A stretch of 64,000 nucleotides of DNA, from NCBI RefSeq assembly GCF_006494775.1, contig NZ_CP041146.1, positions 1,550,001 through 1,614,000 on the forward strand, written 5' to 3'. The DNA comes from Nocardioides humi. Lineage in GTDB: Bacteria > Actinomycetota > Actinomycetes > Propionibacteriales > Nocardioidaceae. Both the position numbers and the translations under genes were made by a program. The notes beneath the pieces were generated by a model. The model worked only from the letters and a program-made list of their open reading frames with translations, did no database searches and was not told the origin of the DNA. Shown here in pieces: positions 54,696 to 63,325 of this stretch. How positions within the stretch are numbered: the stretch's first letter is position 1; every line of letters begins with the position of its first letter.

Positions 54696-54899
54696 ATGAC
54701 CACACCACGCAGGGTGACGGTGACCGAGTGCCCGGGCGGACCGCTGCTGATCCGCGGCGCGGACGAGGTCGTCGGGATCGACGGCACCGCCGCTCCGGTG
54801 GAGCGCGCCGTCGTGGCGCTGTGCCGGTGCGGCCGGTCCGACCGGCTGCCCTGGTGCGACGACAGTCACCGCGATCGCAGGCGAAGGAGGACATCGTGA
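54696..54899 (+). CDS. CDGSH iron-sulfur protein
   Basis: A 67-residue protein with one CDGSH-type motif: CRCGRSDRLPWCDDSH fits C-x-C-x2-S-x3-P-x-C-D-x2-H, which binds a [2Fe-2S] cluster through three Cys and one His. Such proteins transfer electrons or clusters. It is 7 nt after the iron enzyme and overlaps the alcohol dehydrogenase start by 4 bp, so it may act as their redox partner. Confidence 0.88.
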   Translation: MTTPRRVTVTECPGGPLLIRGADEVVGIDGTAAPVERAVVALCRCGRSDRLPWCDDSHRDRRRRRTS

Positions 54900-56076
54900 G
54901 AGCAGTGACCTGGCAGGGCAAGGGACGGATGAGCGTCGAGGACGTTCCCGACCCCCGGATCGAGCAGCCCGACGACGTCGTCGTCCGGGTCACCTCGACC
55001 GGGCTGTGCGGCTCCGACCTGCACCTCTACGACCCGCTGGCGCCGTTCATGGAGCCCGGAGACGTCGTCGGGCACGAGCCGATCGGGGTCGTCGAGGAGG
55101 TCGGCGCGGCCGTCGGGTCGCTCCGGGTGGGCGACCGCGTCGTCGTACCGTTCAACGTCAGCTGCGGCCGGTGCTGGATGTGCGCCCGGGGCCTGCACAG
55201 CCAGTGCGAGACCACGCAGAACACCGAGCAGGGCACCGGCGCGAGCCTGTTCGGCTACAGCAAGCTGTACGGGCAGGTGCCGGGCGCGCAGGCGGAGTAC
55301 CTGCGGGTGCCCTTCGCCGACACGCTGCCGATCAAGGTGCCCGACGGGCCGCCGGACGACCGCTTCGTGTTCCTCTCCGACGTGCTGCCGACGGCCTGGC
55401 AGGCCGTGGAGTACGCCGACCTCCGCCCGAGGACACGCTGCTCGTGCTGGGCGCCGGCCCGATCGGCGACATGTGCGCGCGGATCGCGCTGATGCGCGGC
55501 ATCCGGGTGTTCGTCACGGACCCGGTGGTCGAGCGGATGCAGCGGGTCTCGGCGTACGGCGCCGAGGTGATCGTCACCGACAACGACACCGACACGGTCA
55601 CCTGCGTCCTCGAGCTCACCCGCGGCCGCGGCGTCGACGCGGTGATCGACGCCGTCGGCATGGAGGCGCACGGCTCGCCGGTGGCCGAGTCCATGGCGAA
55701 GCTGGTCGGCTTCCTGCCGGACCGTCTCTCCGAGCCGATCATGCGCACCGCCGGCGTCGACCGGCTGGCCGCGCTGCACCTGGCGATGGACGCCGTGCGA
55801 CGCGGCGGCACCGTCTCGGTGGTCGGGGTCTACGGCGGGCCGATGGACCCGATGCCGCTGATGGAGATGTTCGACAAGCAGATCCAGCTGCGGATGGGAC
55901 AGGCGAACGTGCGGCACTGGAGCGACGACATCCTCGCCCTCCTCCTCGAGCCGACCGACCACCTCGGGGTGGACTCGTTCGCGACCCACCACCTGCCACT
56001 CGAGGACGCGCCGGCGGCGTACCACGACTTCCGCGAGAAGAACGACGGCATGGTGAAGGTGCTCTTCCAGCCGTGA
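54896..56076 (+). pseudogene. Zinc-dependent alcohol dehydrogenase, interrupted by a frameshift
   Basis: From GTG 54896 the enzyme begins with zinc ligands in STGLCGSDLH and GHEPIG and the structural zinc site CGRCWMCARGLHSQC. After YADLRP the frame is lost; the other frame resumes EDTLLVLGAGPIGDMCARIA (Rossmann) and runs to 56076. One extra base at the CCC of 55426-55428 restores ~394 residues. Resembles glutathione-independent formaldehyde dehydrogenase-type ADHs. Last gene of the stress redox operon; possibly intact in the real genome. Confidence 0.75.
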
Positions 56077-56095
56077 GACGACGGCGCCAGACGAC

Positions 56096-56156
56096 GGCGC
56101 CCCATGCGAATTCGTCGCGATTTGCGTGAAACCGGGACGAATTCGCATGGGGCGCC
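56096..56156. repeat. Perfect 21-bp inverted repeat (CATGCG palindrome family), bidirectional terminator
   Basis: Arms 56096-56116 and 56136-56156 are exact reverse complements around a 19-nt loop. The outer sequence (GCGCCCCATGCG) equals that of 7144-7200. It fills the 87-bp gap between the convergent alcohol dehydrogenase and sigma genes and likely terminates both. Confidence 0.7.
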
Positions 56157-56163
56157 CGGCTGG

Positions 56164-56991
56164 TCAGGCCGCGCGGGGGCTGCCCGCGCCGACGGCGCGG
56201 CGCAGGTCGGTGAAGATCCGCTGCAGCAGCCGCGAGACCTGCACCTGGGTCACGCCGAGCTCGTCGGCGATCTCCTGCTGGGTGCGCTGCTCGTAGAAGC
56301 GCATCCGCAGGATCCGGCGGTCGCGCGGCTTGAGCTTGCGGCACGCAGGGCCCAGCATCGCGACCGCCTCGCTGTGCTCGAAGCCGGGCTCGGTGGCCGG
56401 CAGCAGGTCGCCCAGCGGGCTTCCCGTGGCGGCGACCGGCTCGTCGAGCGAGGCGGCGTGGGCGAGGTCACCGCAGGCCAGGGCCTCCTCGACCTCGGCC
56501 GGCGGGCAGTCGAGCTCGTCGGCCAGCTCCTGCGGCGTCGGCGGACGGCCGAGGTGCTGCGCCAGCTCCTCCTCGGCGGCCACCAGGCGCGGCCGGATCT
56601 CCTGGATCCGTCGCGGCGGGCGGACCGCCCACGCGGCGGAGCGGAAGTGGCGCTTGAGCTCGCCGAGGATGCTCGGCACGGCGAAGACCAGCAGGTCGTC
56701 GCCGCGTGCGGGGTCGAAGGACTGGACCGCACGGGTGAGCGCCAGGCAGGCGACCTGCTCGAGCTCGTCGAGACTCTGGCCGCGGTTGCGGTAGCGGGCC
56801 GCGAGGGTGCGGGCCACCGGGATGTTGAGGACGATGACCTCTTCGAGGAGACCATCACGCTCGCCCGGTGGACATTCCCGCGCCCTGTCCAGGAGCTCGG
56901 CGGTGCGAGCCTTGCGCTCGGCGGAGCTGACCTGGCCGGTGATCGATGCGGTGGAACGGTTGGGAATGGTTGGGATTGCGACGGAGGACAC
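56164..56991 (-). CDS. General-stress sigma factor (SigB/SigF/SigG subfamily)
   Basis: A 275-residue group 3 sigma factor from GTG 56991 with CGGGAG 6 nt upstream. Region 2 includes ARYRNRGQSLDELEQVACLAL and FAVPSILGELKRHFR; region 3 spans RPPTPQELADELD; region 4 ends with TQQEIADELGVTQVQVSRLLQRI. These match the SigB/F/G group. No anti-sigma kinase (RsbW) or antagonist is adjacent, so its partner switch lies elsewhere. A promoter of its own type precedes it, implying autoregulation. Confidence 0.92.
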   Translation of the reverse strand: MSSVAIPTIPNRSTASITGQVSSAERKARTAELLDRARECPPGERDGLLEEVIVLNIPVARTLAARYRNRGQSLDELEQVACLALTRAVQSFDPARGDDLLVFAVPSILGELKRHFRSAAWAVRPPRRIQEIRPRLVAAEEELAQHLGRPPTPQELADELDCPPAEVEEALACGDLAHAASLDEPVAATGSPLGDLLPATEPGFEHSEAVAMLGPACRKLKPRDRRILRMRFYEQRTQQEIADELGVTQVQVSRLLQRIFTDLRRAVGAGSPRAA

Positions 56992-57053
56992 GATTACTCC
57001 CGAGGATCGAGAGTGATGTGGCGGTGGGCTTGGCCACGATGTCTGGTGCGTCT

Positions 57054-57080
57054 TTACCCAACCTAGCGACTCTTCATACC
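57054..57080 (-). promoter_or_regulatory. SigB/SigF-type autoregulatory promoter
   Basis: On the minus strand GGTAT (57076-57080), 16 nt, GGGTAA (57054-57059), about 60 nt upstream of the sigma start. Same boxes and spacing as the promoter at 53459-53485. Autoregulation by a self-type promoter is usual for this sigma group. Confidence 0.6.
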
Positions 57081-57238
57081 GATGACCACCCCCGATGACC
57101 ATCGGACGTGGTCCCAACGGGCTAGGCGAAAGGGGACGTCGGGCGCCGTAACCGGGCATGCCTGCCACGGGTTGTACCGCCGTCAGGGCGCACCCGGCGC
57201 CCCTCGGCCCGCAGGGGCCACGGACCACGGAGGTCACG

Positions 57239-57598
57239 GTGGAGCAGATCGTGGTGGCACTGAGCCCGTTCACGCGCCGCAGCCGGTCCCTCGCCCTCGG
57301 TCACGCCGGTCTCGGCCTCGACCGCGGGCTCGAGCCCGGCGAGCACCTCGTCCTCCACGACCCGGTGGCCGACGAGCACTTCACCGCCGTCGTGGCCGAC
57401 ATCGCGTTCGAGCTCGCCGACACGTCGTACCGGATCGAGATCGGCACCCGCATCACCGCCGCCGAGGCCGTAGAGTGCGTGGCGCCCCCGACCGACGGCG
57501 AGCGGCTCACGACCCGGGACATCGTCGCGCTGCTCACCGAGCTGCGGCGCAGCGAGCGCGACGTCGCGGACGCGCTGGCCGATCTCCGCGCCCGCTGA
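57239..57598 (+). CDS. Hypothetical protein
   Basis: A 119-residue soluble protein from GTG 57239, preceded by GGAGG at 8 nt. Sequence suggests an alpha/beta domain (EHLVLHDPVADEHFTAVVADIAFEL, DTSYRIEIGTRI) and a C-terminal helix with alternating charges (LLTELRRSERDVADALADL). An earlier ATG-like start at 57158 lacks a ribosome site. No family recognised; lies between two regulators. Confidence 0.6.
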   Translation: MEQIVVALSPFTRRSRSLALGHAGLGLDRGLEPGEHLVLHDPVADEHFTAVVADIAFELADTSYRIEIGTRITAAEAVECVAPPTDGERLTTRDIVALLTELRRSERDVADALADLRAR

Positions 57599-57710
57599 TC
57601 CTTCGTTCGACCACCGCGGCGTAGTCCATCCGGACCAGGGCGGATTCTTTACCGAACGGACCTTGGTGAATGGTCTCGCGTCTCGCGGCGCGGCAGCGGA
57701 GAATCCTCTC

Positions 57711-58418
57711 GTGCCAGCCGAGAATCCGATCCGCGTCTACATCGTCGACGACCACGAGGTCGTGCGCCGGGGCGTGGCGAGCCTGATCGCCACCGACCCC
57801 GAGCTCGAGGTGGTCGGACAGTCCGGCAGCGCCGGCGTCGCGCTGCGCGAGATCCTCGAGCTGCGGCCCGACATCGCCATCCTCGACGCGAACCTGGCCG
57901 ACGGCACCGGCGTCGACATCTGCCGCGAGATGCGCTCGGTCGACCCCGACATCAAGGCGCTGATCCTCACGACGTACGACGACCCGGACGCCATCTCCGC
58001 CGCGATCCTCGCCGGCGCCGCCGGGTACGTCCTGAAGAAGATCGAGGGCAACTCGCTCCTCAACGGCATCAAGCTGGTCGCCGGCGGCCACTCGCTCATC
58101 GACCCCGCGGTCGCCAACCGGGTCGTGGAGCAGATGGAGATGCAGCGCAAGTCGCTCGACGTCATCTGCGAGCTCACGCCCCAGCAGCGCAAGATCTTCT
58201 TCCTCATCGCCGAGGGCATGACCAACCGGCAGATCGCCGAGAAGCTCTACCTCGCCGAGAAGACCGTGAAGAACCACGTCACCGGCCTGCTCGCCCGCCT
58301 CGGCCTCCAGCACCGCACGCAGGCCGCGCTGCTCGCCGTACGGCTGCGCGGGGCCGAGGGCGCCCGGCCGGCCGTGGGCGCCGGCTCCGGGGTGGCGGTG
58401 GCGCGCCGGGTGGGCTGA
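57711..58418 (+). CDS. NarL/LuxR-type response regulator
   Basis: A 235-residue two-domain response regulator. The receiver domain shows VDDHEV (acidic pair), the phosphoacceptor Asp in IAILDANLADG, LTTYDD and the lysine in YVLKKIEG. The C-terminus (LTPQQRKIFFLIAEGMTNRQIAEKLYLAEKTVKNH) is a LuxR-type HTH, close to DevR/DosR-like proteins. GTG 57711 is preferred over TTG/GTG at 57663/57666. No cognate histidine kinase is adjacent. Confidence 0.88.
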   Translation: MPAENPIRVYIVDDHEVVRRGVASLIATDPELEVVGQSGSAGVALREILELRPDIAILDANLADGTGVDICREMRSVDPDIKALILTTYDDPDAISAAILAGAAGYVLKKIEGNSLLNGIKLVAGGHSLIDPAVANRVVEQMEMQRKSLDVICELTPQQRKIFFLIAEGMTNRQIAEKLYLAEKTVKNHVTGLLARLGLQHRTQAALLAVRLRGAEGARPAVGAGSGVAVARRVG

Positions 58419-58476
58419 GGCGCCGCGTGGGCCGAGCGTCGCTCGGTCGTCGTCCTGGGCGTCGTACCAGGAGTAA

Positions 58477-58510
58477 CCCCTGTCCCATGAGTCACTGGGA
58501 TGGGGCTTTT
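58477..58510 (+). terminator. Rho-independent terminator after the response regulator
   Basis: CCCC-TG-TCCCA, loop TGAGTCAC, TGGGA-T-GGGG then CTTTT: a 9-bp interrupted stem followed by a T-run on the plus strand, 58 nt after the stop codon. Confidence 0.65.
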
Positions 58511-58550
58511 CATGCGCTTGTCAGGGGTTGCAACCCCTGACAAGCGCATG
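58511..58550. repeat. Perfect 40-bp palindrome (CATGCG palindrome family)
   Basis: 58511-58530 and 58531-58550 are exact reverse complements with no loop (outer CATGCG, centre GGGGTTGCAACCCC). It is followed at once by a second, nearly perfect inverted repeat (GGATCCCGGA...TCCGGGGATCC, ~58548-58575). It lies between the convergent response regulator and csrA. Remaining sequence to 58659 shows nothing recognisable. Confidence 0.7.
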
Positions 58551-58659
58551 GATCCCGGATGTCCGGGGATCCATGCAGCCGAGCCGGCCCGAGCCCGACC
58601 CGCGCAGGGTGAGGCGAGTGCAGCGAGGGGACCTGGCCCCGTCGAGGTAGGCCGAGCCG

Positions 58660-58905
58660 TCAGGTGCGGGAGCGGAGGGCCTGGCTGAGGGACGCGACAG
58701 CCGACTCCGGCGGGGAGGCGGCGTCGGCGTTGGCGTCGGCGAGCTCGGCGAGCAGCTCGGCGCGGTGGACGGCGACCGAGCGCGGGGCGTCGATGCCGAT
58801 CCGGACGACGTCGCCGCGCACCTCGAGGACGGTCACGGTGACGGCCTCGGGCGAGCCGCCGCCGATGACGACGCTTTCGCCGATGCGACGCGAGAGAACC
58901 AGCAC
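58660..58905 (-). CDS. csrA: Carbon storage regulator CsrA
   Basis: An 81-residue RNA-binding protein. [15 protein letters not shown] and [22 protein letters not shown] are the defining strands, with the RNA-contacting N-terminal LVLSRR and the final VHRAEL. The last ~25 residues are a variable tail. CsrA blocks ribosome access at GGA motifs in hairpins, in flagellated Gram-positives chiefly flagellin mRNA. It is next to fliW, its protein antagonist. Confidence 0.95.
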   Translation of the reverse strand: MLVLSRRIGESVVIGGGSPEAVTVTVLEVRGDVVRIGIDAPRSVAVHRAELLAELADANADAASPPESAVASLSQALRSRT

Positions 58906-58922
58906 GTGGTGAGGCTATCGCG

Positions 58923-59312
58923 TCACGCGACGAGCGGTGCGGCGAGCGGCAGGTCCGCGTCGTCCAGGATCACCTGGCTGCCGCGCCGCGTCGCCGGGTT
59001 GACGACCAGCGGTGCACGGAGGTTGACGGTGGTGTCGGCGAGGGTGGCGCCGGCGTGGACCACGAGCAGCACGAGTACGTCGGCGGCCGACTCCTCGTCG
59101 ATGCCGAGCTCGGCGGCGACGTCGTCGTCGAGGTCGAGGGCGTAGTCGGGGTAGAACGGCGCAGGGGGCACCACCACGAACTGCAGGTCCTGGCTGTCGA
59201 GCGACCGGAAGCCGTGCAGCACGCCGTCGTCGTCGAGGCGGACGAGCGCGAACCGCTCGTCGTCGGGGAACCCGGGCATCGGGTGGGCCAGCTCGATGAC
59301 GGGGAGGTCCAT
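58923..59312 (-). CDS. fliW: Flagellar assembly factor FliW
   Basis: A 129-residue beta-barrel protein; PMPGFPDDERFALVRLDDDG and FRSLDSQDLQFVVVPPAPFYPDY are typical FliW segments, and the C-terminus (NLRAPLVVNPATRRGSQVI) is the conserved CsrA/flagellin-binding end. FliW sequesters CsrA and is itself titrated by flagellin, closing a feedback loop. ATG 59312 is chosen; another in-frame ATG at 59324 is possible. It starts 8 nt after flgL stops and is 17 nt from csrA. Confidence 0.93.
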   Translation of the reverse strand: MDLPVIELAHPMPGFPDDERFALVRLDDDGVLHGFRSLDSQDLQFVVVPPAPFYPDYALDLDDDVAAELGIDEESAADVLVLLVVHAGATLADTTVNLRAPLVVNPATRRGSQVILDDADLPLAAPLVA

Positions 59313-59320
59313 GCACCCGA

Positions 59321-60211
59321 TCATCGCAGGAAGTCCAGCAGGCTGGGCTGCATGACGCGCGCCGTCGCGGCCAGGGCCGCCTGGTAGGCGACCTCCTGCA
59401 GCTTGAGGTGCACGGTGGTCTCGGCCAGGTCGGCGTTCTCGATCGTGCTCAGGCTGTTCTCCAGCGAGATCTTCGCGTCGTCGGCGGCCAGGCCCGACTG
59501 CTCGATCCGCTGGTAGCGGGTGCCCGCGACCGCGCGGGCGCCGGTGACGGTGTCCTCCCGCGCCCGGAGCACGTCGATCGAGGCCCCGATGGCCGCGGTG
59601 TCGCCGGCGCGCAGCGCGGCCGCCAGGGCGTCCAGCTCCGCGAACACCGAGCTCGCGCCGTCGCCGAACACGGTCCGCCCGTCGACGTCGACCTGGACGA
59701 CGACGCCGTCGGCGACCCGCCGGTCCACCGAGCCGGGTACGCCGACCCAGTTGCCACCCGCGTCGTACGCCCGCCCCCCGGCGGTGACGCCGCCGAAGAC
59801 GGGCCGCTCGAGGTAGCTGGCGTTGGCGAGGCCGAGCAGCTGCTCGCGGATCCCCTCGACCTCGACCGCGAGCGCGTCGCGGGCCTGCTGGCCCAGGGCG
59901 CCGGTGTTGGCGCCCTGGATCGCGAGATCCCGCGCGCGTCGTACCGTGCTGGTGGTGGCGTCCAGCGTGCTGTCGATCTGGGTCAGCCAGCCGATGCCGT
60001 CCTGCGCGTTGCGCGCGTACTGCGTCTGGTCGGAGACCGAGGCTCGGATCCGCATGGCGGCCGTCGTTCCTGTCGGGTTGTCGGAGGGGCGGTTGATGAC
60101 CCGTCCGGACGAGAGCTGCTCCTGCAGCGTCGCCATCCGCCCGAGGTTGCGCTGCAGGTTGGCGAGCGAGCCCTCGGTGAGCATCCGCTGGGTGACGCGT
60201 CCGATCGTCAT
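59321..60211 (-). CDS. flgL: Flagellar hook-filament junction protein FlgL
   Basis: A 296-residue HAP3. The N-terminal flagellin-like helix (RMLTEGSLANLQRNLGRMATLQEQLSSGRVINRPSDNP) and C-terminal helix (ALAATARVMQPSLLDFL) pack into the D0/D1 coiled coils that join hook and filament. It is exported by the flagellar type III system without a cleaved signal. Starts 9 nt after flgK. Confidence 0.95.
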   Translation of the reverse strand: MTIGRVTQRMLTEGSLANLQRNLGRMATLQEQLSSGRVINRPSDNPTGTTAAMRIRASVSDQTQYARNAQDGIGWLTQIDSTLDATTSTVRRARDLAIQGANTGALGQQARDALAVEVEGIREQLLGLANASYLERPVFGGVTAGGRAYDAGGNWVGVPGSVDRRVADGVVVQVDVDGRTVFGDGASSVFAELDALAAALRAGDTAAIGASIDVLRAREDTVTGARAVAGTRYQRIEQSGLAADDAKISLENSLSTIENADLAETTVHLKLQEVAYQAALAATARVMQPSLLDFLR

Positions 60212-60220
60212 GGCTGTCCC

Positions 60221-61623
60221 CTATCGCCCGACGAGGCCGGTGCGGTTGATGAGCGTGTCGAGCACCTCGTCGAGCGTCGTCATCAGCCGCGCGGCCGCTT
60301 CGTAGGCCCGCTGCGCGGCGACCATGTTGACGGTCTCCTCGTCCAGGCTGACGCCGGCCTGCTGCTCGCGGGCGTCGTCGAGGGCACCGGAGAGCGAGGC
60401 CTGGTTGGCGGTACGACGCTCGAGCGCGGCGACCTCGGTCCCGAGGCCGTTGACGAGGCGCTGGTAGGCGTCCGGATAGGTGCCGACCCGGCTGAGCAGG
60501 TCGGCGTTGCCGCCGTCGAGCGCGCCGCCGGGCAGGCTGGACGCGGCCAGCTGCGCCGGGTCGGTGATCGCGACCTGCAGGCTGGCGGCGCCGACGAGTG
60601 GGTCGTAGGTGAACAGCGGCACGCCCGGGGCGCCGCTGGCGTCGTACCCCGCCGCCTGCTGGGCGTTGACGCTCGCGGCGAGGTCGGCGGCGACGGCGTC
60701 CAGCCCGGCGCGGTACGCCGGCAGGGTGGTCGTCAGCACCTCCGTGACCGCGCCCAGCTCGCCGCCGGGTCCGGCCGAGCCGGTCGGGAGCACGGTGCTG
60801 CCCCACGAGGCGTCGACGCGGTAGCTGATGGCGGAGCCGTCCGCGTCGCCGGCCGGCGTGATGCCCGAGGCGACGACGAGGGCGCCGGCCTCCTTGCCCT
60901 GGACGAGGGTGGTGCCGCCGACGGCGACGGTGTACTGGCCGTCGGGCTCGATCGTGGTGACGGCGCCGGCGAGCTCGGCCAGGCGCAGCGCGAGCTGGTC
61001 GCGGCGGTCGCGCAGCACGCCCGCGTCGGTGCCGTTCTGCTCGGTGACGAGGATGTCGTGGTTGAGCGCGGCGAGGCCGCTGGCGGCGGTGTCGATCTCG
61101 CTGACGAGGCTGTTCGCGTGGACGCGCTGGTCGGCCTCCTCCCGCGTGACGTTGCCGACCTGCATCCGCAGCGCCTGCGCGAGCGTCTCGGCGCGGCCGA
61201 GGACCTGCTGGCGCGCGGCGGTGCCGCCGGGGTTGAGCGAGAGGTCCTGCCAGGCGTTGCGGAGGTCGAGCATCGCGGCGTGCACGCCGTTCGGGCCGGG
61301 CTCGCCGACGCCCGCCTCGACCCGGGCCAGGATCGTCCGGCTGGTCGAGAGGTAGGCGAGCAGGCCGTGCTCGCGGCGGACCCGCGCGTCGAGCAGGGGT
61401 CGGTCATCCGGCGGATCCCGCCCACCGCGACGCCGTCGCCGTGCCCGTCGTACCTCGACCAGAGGGCGGCCTGGGCGCTGCTGACCGAGGCGCCGACCAC
61501 GCTGCGGCGGACGTAGCCCTCGGTGGTGGCGTTGGCGATGTTGTTGCCGGCGACCTCGAGCGCGACCTGGTTGTAGCGCAGCGCGGAGAGGGCGGAGGTG
61601 ATGGAGCCGAACGAGCCGGCCAT
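60221..61623 (-). pseudogene. flgK: Flagellar hook-associated protein FlgK, interrupted by a frameshift
   Basis: From ATG 61623 the frame reads GSITSALSALRYNQVALEVAG and NNIANATTEGYVRR, the conserved rod/hook start, to VGGIRRMTDP; it then shifts and continues LLDARVRREHG to the C-terminal helix near 60230 (VNMVAAQRAYEAAARLMTTLDEVLDTLINR). One C added to the four-base run at ~61396-61399 gives an intact HAP1 of ~467 residues. Because FlgK is required for filaments and the rest of the cluster is intact, a consensus error is likely. Confidence 0.8.
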
Positions 61624-62126
61624 CACAGGCTCCGGTCGAGCAGGTGCTGGCGCGGGGCGTCGGCGACGACGGTCCCCGCGTGCGTGTAGCTCGCGGTCGT
61701 CGTGCCCCCGATCGCGAGCAGCGTCTCGCGGGCCGACCGGTAGCCGGCGGTGAGCAGGCCCTTGGCCTCCTCGGAGGTCTCCGCGATGTCGCGGGCGATC
61801 GCGACGAGGGCGTCGCGGTGGTCGTGCAGGATGCCGCGCCACGGGTCGGGCGCCGCCTCGGCGAGCGCCGACAGCGACGGGTTGGGCGTCAAGCCCAGCA
61901 GCGCGGCGGTCTCGTCGGCGGCCGTGGCGCGCAGCACCTCGGTGGCGCGCAGGTCGTCGAGCAGGGCCTCGATGTCACGGGTGGCGTTGACCAGCCACCG
62001 GGTCCGGCCGCTGGCGAGCACCAGCCGCTCGACCTCGAGGCGGTAGGCGAGCGCCTCGAGCATCTCCCGCTCCCGCCACAGGACCTGTGACAGCCTGTCC
62101 ATCTCTGCTGTGTCTGTGTCGACCAC
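61623..62126 (-). CDS. flgN: FlgN-like flagellar export chaperone
   Basis: A 167-residue all-helical protein (SQVLWREREMLEALAYRLEVERLVL) in the position directly upstream of flgK, sharing one base with its start. Length, helical character and location match the FlgN family that protects FlgK/FlgL before export. Start could be GTG 62126 or ATG 62102 (MDRLSQ). Assignment rests mainly on context. Confidence 0.75.
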   Translation of the reverse strand: MVDTDTAEMDRLSQVLWREREMLEALAYRLEVERLVLASGRTRWLVNATRDIEALLDDLRATEVLRATAADETAALLGLTPNPSLSALAEAAPDPWRGILHDHRDALVAIARDIAETSEEAKGLLTAGYRSARETLLAIGGTTTASYTHAGTVVADAPRQHLLDRSL

Positions 62127-62355
62127 GACGTCTCCGACCTCTCCGCCCCGAGCTGCGGGGACATTCGTGTGGTCCCATCGCCCGGACCGGCCCGTACCTG
62201 AGCCGTTTCCGGCAGCTTCACCACCGAACGGTCAGCGCGCGGTTTCCATGGTGACCAGAGGCACCCGGGACCTCGGTCCCCATTTGCCGGACCGTCCGGA
62301 CCCAATGGATCAAATGCCCTGCGCGCCGCACACCGCGCGCCCGAATCTCGTGCTC

Positions 62356-63198
62356 GTGAACGCGAACGAGGCGACCGCCACCACGGGAACGGACGAGCTG
62401 GTCACCGGCCACATGCCCCTGGTCGGGCACATCGTGCGGGAGACGATGGGGCGGGTGCCGTCCCACGTGAACCGCGACGACCTCACCTCGGCGGGCCTGA
62501 CCGCCCTGGTGCTGGCGGCCCGTGCGTACGACGACGGCCGCGGCGTGCCGTTCGACCGGTACGCCGCCACCCGGATCCGCGGCGCGCTGCTGGACGAGCT
62601 GCGCTCGGTCGACTGGGCCTCGCGGTCCGTACGGCGCCGCGCCCGCGACCTCGCCGAGACGCGCAACCGCCTCTCGGTGGTCCTCGGCCGCACGCCCACC
62701 CTCGCCGAGGTCGCCCGCGCCACCGGCCTGAGCGAGGACGAGGTGGTCGCCAACGACGACGACGTGTCCCGGGCCCAGGTGCTGTCGCTGCAGGGCTCGA
62801 GCACCACCCCGATCGAGGAGCTGGTGCCGACCCGCGCCCCCTCCCCCGAGGACCTGCTCGAGCACGGCGAGCGGCTCACCTACCTCCGCGAGGCGATCGC
62901 CGAGCTGCCGGACCGGCTGCGGGTCGTCGTGGAGGACTACTTCTTCGCCGAGCGGCCGATGGCCGACATCGCGACGGACCTGGGCGTCACCGACTCCCGG
63001 ATCTCGCAGATGCGCGCCGAGGCGCTCTCCCTGCTCCGCGACGCCCTCAACCACGAGCTCGAGCCGTCGCTCGTGCAGCAGACCGGCAAGGCCGGAGGAG
63101 TCGCGCAGCGGCGCCGGGAGTCCTACTTCGCTGCCGTCGCCGCCCGCCACGCCGCCGGCGTACGACGGGGCCTCAGCCCGCTCGACGCGGTCGGCTGA
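62356..63198 (+). CDS. fliA: Flagellar sigma factor FliA/WhiG-type (sigma-28)
   Basis: A 280-residue sigma factor. Region 2 contains PLVGHIVRETMGRVPSHVNRDDL and FDRYAATRIRGALLDELR, region 3 GRTPTLAEVARATGLSED, region 4 DYFFAERPMADIATDLGVTDSRISQMRAEAL, typical of FliA/WhiG. GTG 62356 gives the usual short N-terminus; ATG 62305 is possible. Divergent from flgN and directly ahead of flagellin, which it should transcribe. A FlgM anti-sigma gene is not seen here. Confidence 0.9.
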   Translation: MNANEATATTGTDELVTGHMPLVGHIVRETMGRVPSHVNRDDLTSAGLTALVLAARAYDDGRGVPFDRYAATRIRGALLDELRSVDWASRSVRRRARDLAETRNRLSVVLGRTPTLAEVARATGLSEDEVVANDDDVSRAQVLSLQGSSTTPIEELVPTRAPSPEDLLEHGERLTYLREAIAELPDRLRVVVEDYFFAERPMADIATDLGVTDSRISQMRAEALSLLRDALNHELEPSLVQQTGKAGGVAQRRRESYFAAVAARHAAGVRRGLSPLDAVG

Positions 63199-63268
63199 CT
63201 CGCCGCGGAAACGCCGCGGAAAACCGCTCAGCCCCGCGATCGGCGTACCGATCACCACCCCGAAGGGC

Positions 63269-63319
63269 GACCACGGACGGTCTCCCGGGAAACCGCAAGT
63301 GACCTGATTCCAGGAGGGA
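63269..63319 (+). promoter_or_regulatory. CsrA-binding hairpin and Shine-Dalgarno site in the flagellin leader
   Basis: GACC-ACGGAC-GGTC (63269-63282) forms a 4-bp stem exposing GGA in a six-base loop, the shape preferred by CsrA, 44-57 nt before the flagellin ATG. The second GGA lies in the AGGAGGGA ribosome site (about 63312-63319). Two sites, one over the Shine-Dalgarno sequence, mirror hag regulation in Bacillus. Confidence 0.5.
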
Positions 63320-63325
63320 AACACC

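Noticed and set aside
63199..63325. Sigma-28 promoter before flagellin
   Set aside because: Expected because fliA is adjacent, but no convincing TAAA / GCCGATAA pair could be placed by eye.
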